From positions 1 through 11,619 of the forward strand of contig DAHVAB010000042.1 in the NCBI GenBank assembly GCA_027314825.1: a DNA stretch of 11,619 nt, in the 5' to 3' direction. Source of the DNA: Solirubrobacterales bacterium (GTDB taxonomy: Bacteria; Actinomycetota; Thermoleophilia; Solirubrobacterales; Solirubrobacteraceae). A model generated the notes under the pieces. It saw only the letters and a program-made list of their open reading frames with translations. It was not told the DNA's origin and made no database searches. Every line of letters begins with the position of its first letter. Positions within the stretch are counted from its first letter, which is position 1. A program made the translations under genes and the position numbers. This document shows, piece after piece, positions 1-9,133 of the stretch.

Positions 1-477
1 TACGCCGGCCTGATGCTGACCGACGACGGGGCGAAGGTGCTGGAGTTCAACGTCCGCTTCGGCGACCCGGAGACCCAGGCGGTGCTGCCGCGACTGGAGA
101 GCGACCTGCTGGAGGCGCTGCAGGCCGCGACCGAGCCGGGCGGCCTTCGGGGCGTGCGACTGCGCTGGCGGCGGGAGTCCGCGGTCACCGTCGTGCTCGC
201 GAGCGCCGGCTACCCGGCCTCCTCCTCCAAGGGCGATCCGATCTCGGGGCTGGACGCGGTGCCGGCGGACGTCGAGGTCACGCATGCAGGGACGGCGAGC
301 GACGGCGCGGGAGGGATCGTCACGGCCGGTGGGCGGGTGCTCAACGTGACCGCGCTCGGCGCGGACGTGCAATCCGCCCGGGCCGCCGCGTATGCTGCTG
401 CGCACATGATCTCCTTCGACGGAATGCAGATGCGAGACGACATCGCGGCGCCCGCGGCGGCGCCCACGGGCCGATGA
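1..477 (+). CDS. purD: Phosphoribosylamine-glycine ligase, C-terminal part (5' end outside window)
   Basis: This is the last 158 codons of PurD (GAR synthetase), which joins phosphoribosylamine to glycine using ATP in the second step of de novo purine synthesis in the cytoplasm. The reading frame is open from base 1, so the gene continues upstream; the first ATG at 13 is internal. The family signature EFNVRFGDPETQ lies at visible residues 14-25 and holds acidic residues of the ATP-grasp metal site. It is followed by the C-terminal domain with VVLASAGYP and TAGGRVLNVTALG and the closing FDGMQMRDDIA stretch. The final Ala/Pro-rich tail of about ten residues is low complexity. The TGA overlaps the purE ATG (ATGA), so the two are probably co-transcribed and translationally coupled. 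The family assignment is secure; the ATP-grasp N-terminal half cannot be judged here. Confidence 0.96.
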   Translation, partial: YAGLMLTDDGAKVLEFNVRFGDPETQAVLPRLESDLLEALQAATEPGGLRGVRLRWRRESAVTVVLASAGYPASSSKGDPISGLDAVPADVEVTHAGTASDGAGGIVTAGGRVLNVTALGADVQSARAAAYAAAHMISFDGMQMRDDIAAPAAAPTGR

Positions 478-947
478 GCAGGCAGGGCACAGCGCCGATC
501 CGCCTGGCCGAGGCTGAGGCGCCGCTTCCCCAGATGGACGCGGACGGACCGGCGGTCGGCATCGTGATGGGCTCGGCCAGCGACATGGAGGCGATGGAGA
601 AGGCCGCCAAGGAGCTCGACTCGCGCGGGATCGCCAATGAGATCCAGGTGATGTCGGCCCACCGCGAACCGGACGTCGTCGCCGAGTACGCGAAGGCCGC
701 CAAGAGTCGCGGCCTGCGGGTGATCATCGCCGGCGCCGGGATCTCCGCCGCGCTGCCGGGAGCCGTCGCCGCCCACACCGAGGTGCCCGTGATCGGGGTG
801 CCGCTGTCGGGCAGGCTGACCGCGGCCGGCGGCCTGGACGCGATCCTCTCAATCGTGCAGATGCCGCCGGGCGTGCCGGTCGCGTGCGTCGGCCTGGACA
901 ACGCGCGCAACGCGGCGGTCCTCGCGGCGCGCATCCTCGGAGCCTGA
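474..947 (+). CDS. purE: N5-carboxyaminoimidazole ribonucleotide mutase, class I PurE
   Basis: PurE moves the carboxyl group of N5-CAIR to C4, giving CAIR in purine synthesis, normally as a homo-octamer. The 157-residue product shows the phosphate-binding GSASD (33-37), the catalytic SAHRE loop (61-65, His63), the AGAG...LPG glycine-rich loop (86-96), PVIGVPLSG (105-113) and the closing GGLDAILSIVQMPPGVPVA segment. In the loop, the sequence I know from E. coli-like PurE (GGAAHLPG) reads ISAALPG; the catalytic His63 is retained, so I expect activity. I chose the start at 474 because it overlaps the purD stop as ATGA. This gives an N-terminal extension of about 25 residues before the conserved core; Met21 (base 534) is an alternative. 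No strong ribosome-binding site is seen for either. The purK partner is not in the window. The C-terminal codons are repeated downstream (see the 50-bp repeat). Confidence 0.95.
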   Translation: MSRQGTAPIRLAEAEAPLPQMDADGPAVGIVMGSASDMEAMEKAAKELDSRGIANEIQVMSAHREPDVVAEYAKAAKSRGLRVIIAGAGISAALPGAVAAHTEVPVIGVPLSGRLTAAGGLDAILSIVQMPPGVPVACVGLDNARNAAVLAARILGA

Positions 948-1050
948 GCGCGGGCGGCAACACGACGGTCCTCGCGGCGCGCATCCTCGGCGCCTGAGCG
1001 CGGCAGGCAGCCCCGCGGTCCCGCGGCGCGAATCCCCGGCGCGCGGGCGC
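911..1050. repeat. Three degenerate 50-bp tandem units copying the 3' end of purE
   Basis: Units are 911-960, 961-1010 and about 1011-1050. Units 1 and 2 differ at 6 of 50 positions by eye; unit 3 is shorter, more diverged and has a 1-base deletion. Unit 1 contains the last codons and stop of purE. Unit 2 still spells VLAARILGA followed by TGA (stop at 995-997), with two Ala codons changed to Thr, although it lies outside the gene. It fills most of the convergent gap between purE and pdhC. I found no clean terminator hairpin in this gap. Confidence 0.85.
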
Positions 1051-1074
1051 ACGGCCGGGCCGGGCCGCTCAGGC

Positions 1075-1097
1075 CAGGTCAGGTCAGGTCAGGTCAG
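1075..1097. repeat. CAGGT pentanucleotide repeat at the end of pdhC
   Basis: Four perfect CAGGT units (1075-1094) are followed by CAG. On the minus strand the repeat supplies the last Thr codon and TGA of pdhC (1089-1091). Because the unit is 5 bases, successive TCA triplets on the plus strand (1079, 1084, 1089) are minus-strand TGA stops in all three frames, so slippage here would still end pdhC translation close by. Confidence 0.85.
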
Positions 1098-2492
1098 CAG
1101 GCGCAGCGGATCCTGCAGGCTCTCGCGGACCGCGCCGAGGAACTCGGCGGCGTCGGCGCCGTAGAGGATCCGATGGTCGCAGGCGAGGGTGAGGGAGATG
1201 GTGTGAGCGACGGCGAGCCGGCCGTCGCGGACGACGGGCCGCTGGGCCAGCGAGCCGACCGCGAGGATCGCCGCCTGCGGCGGGTTGATGACCGCGGTGA
1301 ACGAGTCGATCCCGTACATACCGAGGTTGGAGACGCTGAACGTGGCGCCGGACAGCTCGGGCGGAGTGATCGTCCCGTCGCGGACGGCTGCGGCCAGTCG
1401 GCGCGCCTCCGTCGCGATCTCCCAGACGGAGAGACGGTCGGCGTCTCGCACCACCGGGACCAGCAGCGCGTCGGCGCTCGCCACCGCGACACCGACGTTG
1501 ACACGCTCGTGCAGCTCGAAGGCACCATCGCGGTAGGTGCCGTTCGCACGCGGGTGCTCGCGCAGCGCAAGGCCGCACGCTCGCACGATCAGGTCGTTGA
1601 CGGACGGCGCCCGCTCGCGCTCCCCGCGCTCGGCGAGCCGCTTCAGCGAGGCGCGCATCTCCACCGCCGCCTCCATGTCCACGTCGCAGCGCAGCGTGAA
1701 CTCGGGGATCGTGGCCTTCGCCTCGGCCATCCGCCGCGCGATCAGGGACTGGGTGCGGGTCAGCTCGTGCACCTGCGAGGCGCCCTTGGCCATAGGGGTG
1801 GAGGCTCGCGGCACGTCCGCCACGGCGCCGCCCGCGGCTGCCGCGCCCTGCGCAAGTGCCGCGCCCTCCGCGCCGCCGCCCGCGGCCTCCCCGGTGGCGG
1901 CCCGCTCGACGTCGGCCTTCACGATCCGCCCGCCCGGGCCGGTGCCGGCGAGCGCCGAGAGCTCCAGGTTCGCATCGGCGGCCAGCCGGCGCGCCAGCGG
2001 CGAGGCCTTCACACGGTCACCGGAGGGCTGCGGCGCCTGCTCGGATCTCTGCGGCGCCTCGCCGGCCGTGGCGGCGGGGGGAGGGCCTCCGGCGCCGGGG
2101 GGAAGGCCGTTGCCCGCGCCGAGCGCGGCGCCCTGCGGAGGGGCGGAGCGTGCCGGGACGGCCGGCTCGGCCGGCTGCCGTGCGCCGTTGGTCGGGACGG
2201 GCCGCGCGCTCCCGGCGGCCTCGCTCGCGCCGGGGCGGCCGGCGCCAGCCGGCTGCTCGCCATCGCCGAGCAGCTGTGCGATCGGAGCGCCGACGGGCAG
2301 CGTGTCGCCCTCGGCGGCAAGCGTGTGGAGCACCCCGGCCTCATCGGCCTCGTAGACCATCGAAGCCTTGTCGGTCTCGATCTCGGCGAGCTCCTGGCCG
2401 CGGGTGACGCTCGCGCCCTCCTCGGCCAGCCAGCGAAGGATCGTGCCCTCCTCCATCGAGTCGGAGAGCCTTGGCATCGGGATCTCGATCAT
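1089..2492 (-). CDS. pdhC: Pyruvate dehydrogenase E2, dihydrolipoamide acetyltransferase
   Basis: The 467-residue E2 core subunit carries acetyl groups on lipoyl-lysine and passes them to CoA. Domains in order: one lipoyl domain (2-75) with the IETDKA motif and Lys42 as the lipoylation site; an Ala/Pro/Gly linker (77-158); a peripheral subunit-binding domain (160-197, VKASPLARRLA...GTGPGGRIVKADV); a second flexible linker; and the catalytic domain (240-467). The active-site motif reads DHRILYGAD with His440. The Asp of the classical HRxxDG motif is Tyr444, a form I recall from plastid/cyanobacterial-type E2 proteins, so probably functional. The ATG overlaps the pdhB stop (ATGA), and pdhC is the last gene of gntR-pdhA-pdhB-pdhC. 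No E3 (lipoamide dehydrogenase) gene follows, so E3 must come from elsewhere. Other 2-oxoacid dehydrogenase substrates are possible, but the E1-beta sequence favours pyruvate. Confidence 0.92.
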   Translation of the reverse strand: MIEIPMPRLSDSMEEGTILRWLAEEGASVTRGQELAEIETDKASMVYEADEAGVLHTLAAEGDTLPVGAPIAQLLGDGEQPAGAGRPGASEAAGSARPVPTNGARQPAEPAVPARSAPPQGAALGAGNGLPPGAGGPPPAATAGEAPQRSEQAPQPSGDRVKASPLARRLAADANLELSALAGTGPGGRIVKADVERAATGEAAGGGAEGAALAQGAAAAGGAVADVPRASTPMAKGASQVHELTRTQSLIARRMAEAKATIPEFTLRCDVDMEAAVEMRASLKRLAERGERERAPSVNDLIVRACGLALREHPRANGTYRDGAFELHERVNVGVAVASADALLVPVVRDADRLSVWEIATEARRLAAAVRDGTITPPELSGATFSVSNLGMYGIDSFTAVINPPQAAILAVGSLAQRPVVRDGRLAVAHTISLTLACDHRILYGADAAEFLGAVRESLQDPLRLLT

Positions 2493-3535
2493 GAGATGCC
2501 AAGCGTATGCAAGACGGCCGCCTCGATGCGCTCGACGCCGGGCATCGCGGCCAGCTCCAGCGACTTGGCGTAGGGGAGCGGCACCTCCGCCATCCCCACC
2601 CGCTCCACCGGGGCGTCGAGATCGTCGAAGCAGGCGCTCTGGATCCGCGCCGCCAGCTCGGCGGTGACTCCGTAGGAGGGCCAGCCCTCCTCGACGCAGA
2701 CCGCGCGGCTCGTCTTGACGACCGATTCGGCGACCGTCTGGACGTCCAGCGGCCGCAGCGAGCGCAGGTCGACGACCTCGGCGCTGACGCCGTGGCGCTC
2801 GGCGAGCCGCTCGGCCACCTCCAGGGAGCGCACCGTGGCGAAGGAGTGCGCGACGAGGGTGATGTCGGTGCCCTCGCGGGCGATGGCGGCCCGCCCGATC
2901 GGGGTCACGTGCTCAGGGTCGAGCGGGACATCGCCCTTCTCCTTGTAGATGGGCAGGTTCTCGAGCACGAGCACGGGATCCTCGTCGCGGATCGCCGCCT
3001 TCAGCAGCCCCTTCGCGTCGGCGGGATTGGCCGGCGCCAGCACCTTCAGGCCGGGCGTCCCGGCGAGCCAGCCCTCGAAGGACTGTGAGTGCTGGGCGGT
3101 CAGCTGGTTGCCGGCGCCGCCGGGCGAGCGGATCACCAGCGGACAGCCGACCTTGCCGCCGAACATGGCCCTGACCTTGGCCGCGTGGTTTACGACCTGG
3201 TCCATCGCGACCAGCAGGAAGTTCAGCGTCATGATCTCCACGACCGGCCGCTGCCCGAGCATCGCCGCGCCGACGCCGGCGCCGAGGAAGCCCTCCTCGG
3301 AGATCGGTGTGTCGCGCACCCGCTCGGGGCCGAACTCGGCCAGAAGGCCCGCGGAGACCTTGTAGGCGCCTTCGAAGAGGCCCACCTCCTCGCCCATCAG
3401 AAAGACGCGCTCATCGCGGGCCATCTCCTCGCGCAGCGCCAGGCGCAGCGCCTCCCGGTAGGTCATCCGCTGGCTTGCGGATGACTCCCGGCCGGGCGAC
3501 TGCCGCGCCCGCGGGCTCGCGAGAGGCGCGCTCAC
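2489..3535 (-). CDS. pdhB: Pyruvate dehydrogenase E1 component, beta subunit
   Basis: E1-beta pairs with E1-alpha to form the thiamine-diphosphate enzyme that decarboxylates pyruvate and reductively acetylates E2. The 348-residue product has the TPP-side acidic motif GEEVG (48-52), DTPISEEGF (75-83), the QHSQSFEGW segment (148-156, His149), the central APANPADAKGLL and the C-terminal VDLRSLRPLD (255-264) and PLPYAKSLE. From memory the C-terminal third is close to mitochondrial PDHB, which supports pyruvate over acetoin or branched-chain substrates. I chose the GTG start at 3535 because it overlaps the pdhA stop as GTGA and has GGAGG 9 bases upstream (minus-strand complement of 3545-3549). An ATG at codon 24 (3466) is closer to the conserved MTYREAL start, so the first 23 residues may be a leader or may not be translated. 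The stop overlaps the pdhC ATG. Confidence 0.93.
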   Translation of the reverse strand: MSAPLASPRARQSPGRESSASQRMTYREALRLALREEMARDERVFLMGEEVGLFEGAYKVSAGLLAEFGPERVRDTPISEEGFLGAGVGAAMLGQRPVVEIMTLNFLLVAMDQVVNHAAKVRAMFGGKVGCPLVIRSPGGAGNQLTAQHSQSFEGWLAGTPGLKVLAPANPADAKGLLKAAIRDEDPVLVLENLPIYKEKGDVPLDPEHVTPIGRAAIAREGTDITLVAHSFATVRSLEVAERLAERHGVSAEVVDLRSLRPLDVQTVAESVVKTSRAVCVEEGWPSYGVTAELAARIQSACFDDLDAPVERVGMAEVPLPYAKSLELAAMPGVERIEAAVLHTLGIS

Positions 3536-4671
3536 CGCCCGAGACCTCCGCCGAAGACGAGCTCCTGCTCCCCGAACGGGCTGCCGGGGCGCATCCGCTC
3601 GAACTGGACGTCGCTGCCCTTCGCGTAGACGCCGTGGGCGAGGCCGTCAAGCGCCGGCTCGGGGCTCTGCTCGGCGAAAACGACCGCCTCTACGACCGCC
3701 TCCTGCGCGCGAGCGCGCGCCTGCTGGAGCTCGGCCTCCTCGGCGCCCATCTCGATCAGCCTGCGCCCGAGCCGCTCGATCGGGTCCTCCCGGCGGCGCG
3801 CGTCGATCTCCTCGCGGCTGCGGTAGGCCAGGCCGGCATCGGCGACCGAGTGGCCGCGGTAGCGGTAGGTCACCGCCTCCAGCACCGCCGGGACGCGGTC
3901 GGTGCGCGCGCGGGAGAGCAGCCGATCGGCCGCCTCGGAGACCGCGTCGATATCGTCTCCGTCGACGCGCTCGCCGTGCATCCGGAAGGCCGCGGCCCGC
4001 CGGTAGAGCTCGGGCTCCGCGGAGGCGCGCTGCACGCTCGTGCCCATCCCATACTCGTTGTTGACGATCAGGTACACGATCGGCAGCTGCCAGAGCGCGG
4101 CGAGGTTGAGCGACTCGTGGAAGGCTCCGATGTTGACGGCGCCGTCGCCCATCTCGCAGAGCACAGCGGCGGTGCGCCCGCGACGCACGAGGCCGAGCGC
4201 GGCGCCGGTTGCGACCGGCAGCTGGCCGCCCACGATCCCCCAGCCGCCGAGGAACCCGCGCTCCACGTCGAGCAGGTGCATCGAGCCGCCGCGGCCGCGG
4301 GCACAGCCGTCGCTGCGTCCGAACAGCTCGGCCATCACCTCGCCGGGCGGCACTCCGCGGGCGAGCGCGAAGCCGTGGCAGCGGTAGCCGGTGATCAGCA
4401 CGTCGTGCTCGCGCATCGCGCCGACGGCGGCCACGGTGCACGCCTCCTGACCGGAGGAGAGGTGACAGTACCCGCCGATCCGGGCCGCCTTGTACTGGCG
4501 CTCGGCCTCCTCCTCGAAGAGCCGGATCAGCCACATCTGCTCGTAGGAGGCGAGGTGGCCCGCGAGCGCCTCGGCGGAGGCGAGCGTCTCGGCGACCGGC
4601 GGCGTCTCGGCAACCGGCCGCTCGGGGGATGCGCCGGCGGGGGCGTGTGCCGATCGGGCCACGACGCTCAC
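3532..4671 (-). CDS. pdhA: Pyruvate dehydrogenase E1 component, alpha subunit
   Basis: E1-alpha carries the thiamine-diphosphate-binding motif: GDGAVNIGAFHESLN begins at residue 175 and ends with LIVNNEYG (NN at 204-205). The upstream segment YRCHGFALARG (96-106), the GGSMHLLD loop (128-135) and GGWGIVGGQLPVATGAAL (142-159) are typical PDH E1-alpha features. The YRYRGHSVADAG loop (269-280) corresponds to the region phosphorylated in mitochondrial enzymes; no kinase is seen here. The first 40 residues are an Ala/Pro-rich extension before the conserved core. The GTG start at 4671 overlaps the gntR stop (GTGA) and has GGAG 11 bases upstream; the frame itself is open far upstream, so the start is inferred from this coupling. 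Length 379 residues is normal. It works as an alpha2beta2 heterotetramer with the next gene. Confidence 0.93.
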   Translation of the reverse strand: MSVVARSAHAPAGASPERPVAETPPVAETLASAEALAGHLASYEQMWLIRLFEEEAERQYKAARIGGYCHLSSGQEACTVAAVGAMREHDVLITGYRCHGFALARGVPPGEVMAELFGRSDGCARGRGGSMHLLDVERGFLGGWGIVGGQLPVATGAALGLVRRGRTAAVLCEMGDGAVNIGAFHESLNLAALWQLPIVYLIVNNEYGMGTSVQRASAEPELYRRAAAFRMHGERVDGDDIDAVSEAADRLLSRARTDRVPAVLEAVTYRYRGHSVADAGLAYRSREEIDARRREDPIERLGRRLIEMGAEEAELQQARARAQEAVVEAVVFAEQSPEPALDGLAHGVYAKGSDVQFERMRPGSPFGEQELVFGGGLGR

Positions 4672-5354
4672 CGCTCGAAGTACTCCGGGTGGGAGCGCTC
4701 GATGTCGGGCAGGCCGGAGACGACCATCTGCAGGTGGGCCCGCAGCGCGGTCTCGGCCCGCTCGGGCTCGCCCGCTGCGACCGCGTCGATCACCAGCACG
4801 TGCTCCTCGATCATCTCGTCGATGTAGGCGGGCATCGTCATCGAGAGGCGGCGGATCCGGTTCAGGTGCCCGGAGGCGCGCTGGGCCAGCGACCAGGCGA
4901 TGCCGTGGCCGGAGAGTTCGGAGAGGGAGCGGTGCAGCTCGTCGTCGAAGACGTAGAAGCGAGCGACGTCGGAGGCCCGGAACGCCTCCCGCTGGCGCTC
5001 GACGATCGCCCGCAGGGCGGCGACGTCTTCGGAGTCCGCCTTCTCGGCGGCGATCCTCACCGCGGCGCACTCCAGCGACTCGCGCACGAACTGGGCGTCG
5101 GCGACGGCGGTGTGGCTGATGCGTGCGACATAGGTGCCGAGCTGCGGCACGATCTCCACGAGCCGGTCGTCGCGCAGGCGCACGAGCGCCTCCCGGATCG
5201 GCGTCCTGCTGACCCCCAGCCGGGCCGCCAGATCGGTCTCCGAGAGACGTTGCCCCGGATGGAACTCTGTCGAGACGATCGCGTCTCTGAGGCTCACATA
5301 TATGCGCTCTCGCGGCCGCGTCCCGGCGGCGCGATCGGAGATGGAGATCCGCAT
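4668..5354 (-). CDS. GntR-family (FadR/FCD) transcriptional regulator heading the pdh operon
   Basis: The 228-residue protein has an N-terminal winged helix-turn-helix (about 14-80) with the family hallmark SETDLAARLGVSRTPIREALVRLR, then an all-helical FCD effector domain. In that domain Asp137, His141, His185 and His207 match the spacing of the metal/ligand-binding residues of FCD regulators. I chose ATG 5354 because GAGGAG lies 4 bases upstream; the GTG at 5375 has no spaced ribosome-binding site. The stop overlaps the pdhA GTG. Heading the pdh genes suggests a role like E. coli PdhR, a GntR/FCD regulator that senses pyruvate, but the ligand is not shown by the sequence. A perfect palindrome 27 bases upstream is a good candidate for its own operator. 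It could instead respond to another organic acid. No gene symbol is given because orthology to pdhR is not established. Confidence 0.9.
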   Translation of the reverse strand: MRISISDRAAGTRPRERIYVSLRDAIVSTEFHPGQRLSETDLAARLGVSRTPIREALVRLRDDRLVEIVPQLGTYVARISHTAVADAQFVRESLECAAVRIAAEKADSEDVAALRAIVERQREAFRASDVARFYVFDDELHRSLSELSGHGIAWSLAQRASGHLNRIRRLSMTMPAYIDEMIEEHVLVIDAVAAGEPERAETALRAHLQMVVSGLPDIERSHPEYFER

Positions 5355-5381
5355 ATCGCTCCTCGCTGCCCTCACCCTTCA

Positions 5382-5401
5382 CATACTTGCATACAAGTAT
5401 G
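5382..5401. promoter_or_regulatory. Perfect palindrome, candidate operator of the GntR/FCD regulator
   Basis: CATACTTG and CAAGTATG are exact 8-base inverted arms around the 4-base spacer CATA, in an AT-rich island of otherwise GC-rich sequence. On the minus strand the centre reads TTGTATGCAA, resembling the TNGTNNNACNA-type cores known for FadR/FCD regulators. It lies 27 bases before the gntR ATG, so binding would block transcription of gntR-pdhABC. A possible -35 (TTGAGC on the minus strand) lies just before it, but the -10 is not clear. Confidence 0.65.
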
Positions 5402-5453
5402 CCCGGCTCAAGGGGTCGCCGGGGGAAGGGATGATGGCCGGCGGAGCCGGCCG

Positions 5454-5573
5454 CGGCGAGCGTGAGGGGAGGCCGGCCACCGTGGCGGGTACGGGGGCGA
5501 GGGCGGGCGACCGCGGGGCGCAAGGGCCCGGGCGGCGAGCGTCAGGACAGGCCGGCCGCGGTGGCGGGCACGG
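5454..5573. repeat. 41-bp imperfect direct repeat, 79-bp period
   Basis: Copies lie at 5454-5494 and 5533-5573 and match at about 35 of 41 positions, both beginning CGGCGAGCGT and containing AGGCCGGCC. They are non-coding on both strands as far as I can see. The function is unknown; they resemble the other short local duplications in this window. Confidence 0.7.
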
Positions 5574-5624
5574 CAGCGCACCGGCGGAGCGAGCTGCGTC
5601 AGAAAACTGACGGTGAACTACGTA

Positions 5625-5653
5625 TTGCCTACGCCCATTGGGGCCCGTACGTT
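5625..5653 (+). promoter_or_regulatory. Putative promoter giving a leaderless mRNA for the collagen-like gene
   Basis: TTGCCT (5625-5630) and TACGTT (5648-5653) are separated by 17 bases. The usual 6-8 base distance from the -10 puts the transcription start at or next to the A of the ATG at 5661. No Shine-Dalgarno sequence precedes that ATG, consistent with a leaderless transcript, which is common in Actinobacteria. The -10 keeps only the most conserved positions (TAnnnT), so this is tentative. Confidence 0.45.
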
Positions 5654-5660
5654 ATCCGCC

Positions 5661-6230
5661 ATGTTCATACGCAAGCGCCTCACCTACGCAAACGTCGTGG
5701 CCACGCTCGCCCTCGTCTTCGCGATGAGCGGCGGCGCGCTGGCGGCGAGCCACTACATCATCACCTCGACCAAACAGATCAGCCCGAAGGTGGTCAAGAA
5801 GCTGAAAGGCAAGCGAGGGCCGCAGGGCAAGACGGGACTGGCAGGACCGGCAGGCAAAGAAGGCTCGGCCGGCAAAGAAGGGCCAGCCGGGAAAGAAGGG
5901 CCGGCCGGCAAGGAAGGGCCCGTCGGCAAAGAAGGCGCGTCGGCAACGGCGCTGTGGGCCGTCGTCGACAGCGCAGGCACGCTCGTCCGCGGCAGCGGCG
6001 CCACCACGGTTGAAGCGGTGGAAACCGGCGGCTACGCGGTGACGTTCAATCGGAATGTGAGCAAGTGCGCATACGAGGCCACGCTCGGCGAAAGCGGAGC
6101 AGGGCCGGCGCCGGAAGGATTCATTGGCGTCGCCACCAGAAGCGGCAACCCGGATGCCGTGTGGGTGTGGATACGCAACACCTCGGCTGCCGCCGCCGAA
6201 AAGCCCTTCCATCTCGCTGTCTTCTGCTGA
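5661..6230 (+). CDS. Secreted collagen-like (Gly-X-Y repeat) protein
   Basis: The 189-residue protein begins with a basic MFIRKR and a hydrophobic segment (about 8-29, ANVVATLALVFAMSGGALAA), a likely signal peptide with an ALA-A type cleavage site near residue 28, or an uncleaved anchor. A short conserved-looking linker (HYIITSTKQISPKVVKKLKG) leads into 15 Gly-X-Y triplets (50-94), mostly GPA-GKE. A C-terminal domain of about 95 residues follows, with two cysteines, Cys136 and the last residue Cys189, which could form a disulfide outside the cell. The overall plan (RLTYANVVATLALVFA start, GXY stretch, C-terminal cysteine) matches small proteins I associate with Thermoleophilia; their function is not known to me. 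I preferred ATG 5661 over the in-frame GTG at 5613 because the signal peptide starts there and a promoter-like site ends 8 bases upstream. It stands alone, divergent from the pdh operon and convergent with clpB. Confidence 0.85.
   Translation: MFIRKRLTYANVVATLALVFAMSGGALAASHYIITSTKQISPKVVKKLKGKRGPQGKTGLAGPAGKEGSAGKEGPAGKEGPAGKEGPVGKEGASATALWAVVDSAGTLVRGSGATTVEAVETGGYAVTFNRNVSKCAYEATLGESGAGPAPEGFIGVATRSGNPDAVWVWIRNTSAAAAEKPFHLAVFC
5808..5942 (+). repeat. 18-bp tandem repeat encoding Gly-X-Y triplets
   Basis: It encodes 15 consecutive Gly-X-Y triplets. From about 5841 the two-triplet unit GGPAGKE-like (GPA or GSA or GPV, then GKE) repeats about every 18 bases, with synonymous changes (ggcaaagaa, gggaaagaa, ggcaaggaa). 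Unit number may vary between strains. Confidence 0.85.
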
Positions 6231-6236
6231 GCCGGT

Positions 6237-6265
6237 GGCGGGGCCGGGCCGGGCTCGGCCCCGCC
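6237..6265. terminator. GC-rich hairpin between convergent genes, possible bidirectional terminator
   Basis: GGCGGGGCCG (6237-6246) and CGGCCCCGCC (6256-6265) form a perfect 10-bp stem around a 9-base loop, 6 bases after the collagen-like gene stop and 9 bases past the clpB stop. No T-run follows on either strand, so it is a U-less (actinobacterial-style) terminator candidate rather than a canonical intrinsic one. Confidence 0.6.
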
Positions 6266-6274
6266 GGCGAGGCT

Positions 6275-9122
<2,848 letters not shown>

Positions 9123-9133
<11 letters not shown>

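Larger units (their letters stand above)
5355..5660. other. Divergent intergenic region between gntR and the collagen-like gene
   Basis: This stretch of about 300 bases has no credible gene. It contains the gntR ribosome-binding site (next to 5355), the palindrome at 5382-5401, a small perfect hairpin GGCCGGC-GGA-GCCGGCC (5436-5452), the 41-bp direct repeat (5454-5573) and the plus-strand promoter-like site at 5625-5653. The middle (about 5403-5600) is extremely GC-rich. It drops to mixed composition around 5600-5660, as expected of a promoter. Confidence 0.8.

Noticed and set aside
1000..1070. Possible terminator between purE and pdhC
   Set aside because: Only short, imperfect GC stems can be drawn, without a loop or T-run; nothing stands out from the repeat background.
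1149..1169. Loss of the classical catalytic Asp in the E2 motif (HRILYG instead of HRxxDG)
   Set aside because: I recall the same Tyr in plastid/cyanobacterial-type E2 proteins, and the His is intact, so it is a subfamily trait and not an inactivating change.
1173..4827. Several long plus-strand open frames opposite pdhC, pdhB and pdhA
   Set aside because: They are antisense shadows caused by high GC in third codon positions. Their translations are Arg/Gly/Ala-rich with no recognisable domain.
5405..5414. CTTGAG half-site on the minus strand, resembling half of a HAIR operator
   Set aside because: The second arm is missing, and the site lies before gntR, not before a heat-shock gene.
4672..5523. 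Open frame running upstream of pdhA, giving an apparent 663-residue fusion protein
   Set aside because: The extra part is an Arg/Pro-rich shadow of gntR on the same strand in another frame, with no homology. The GTGA overlap at 4671 marks the real start.
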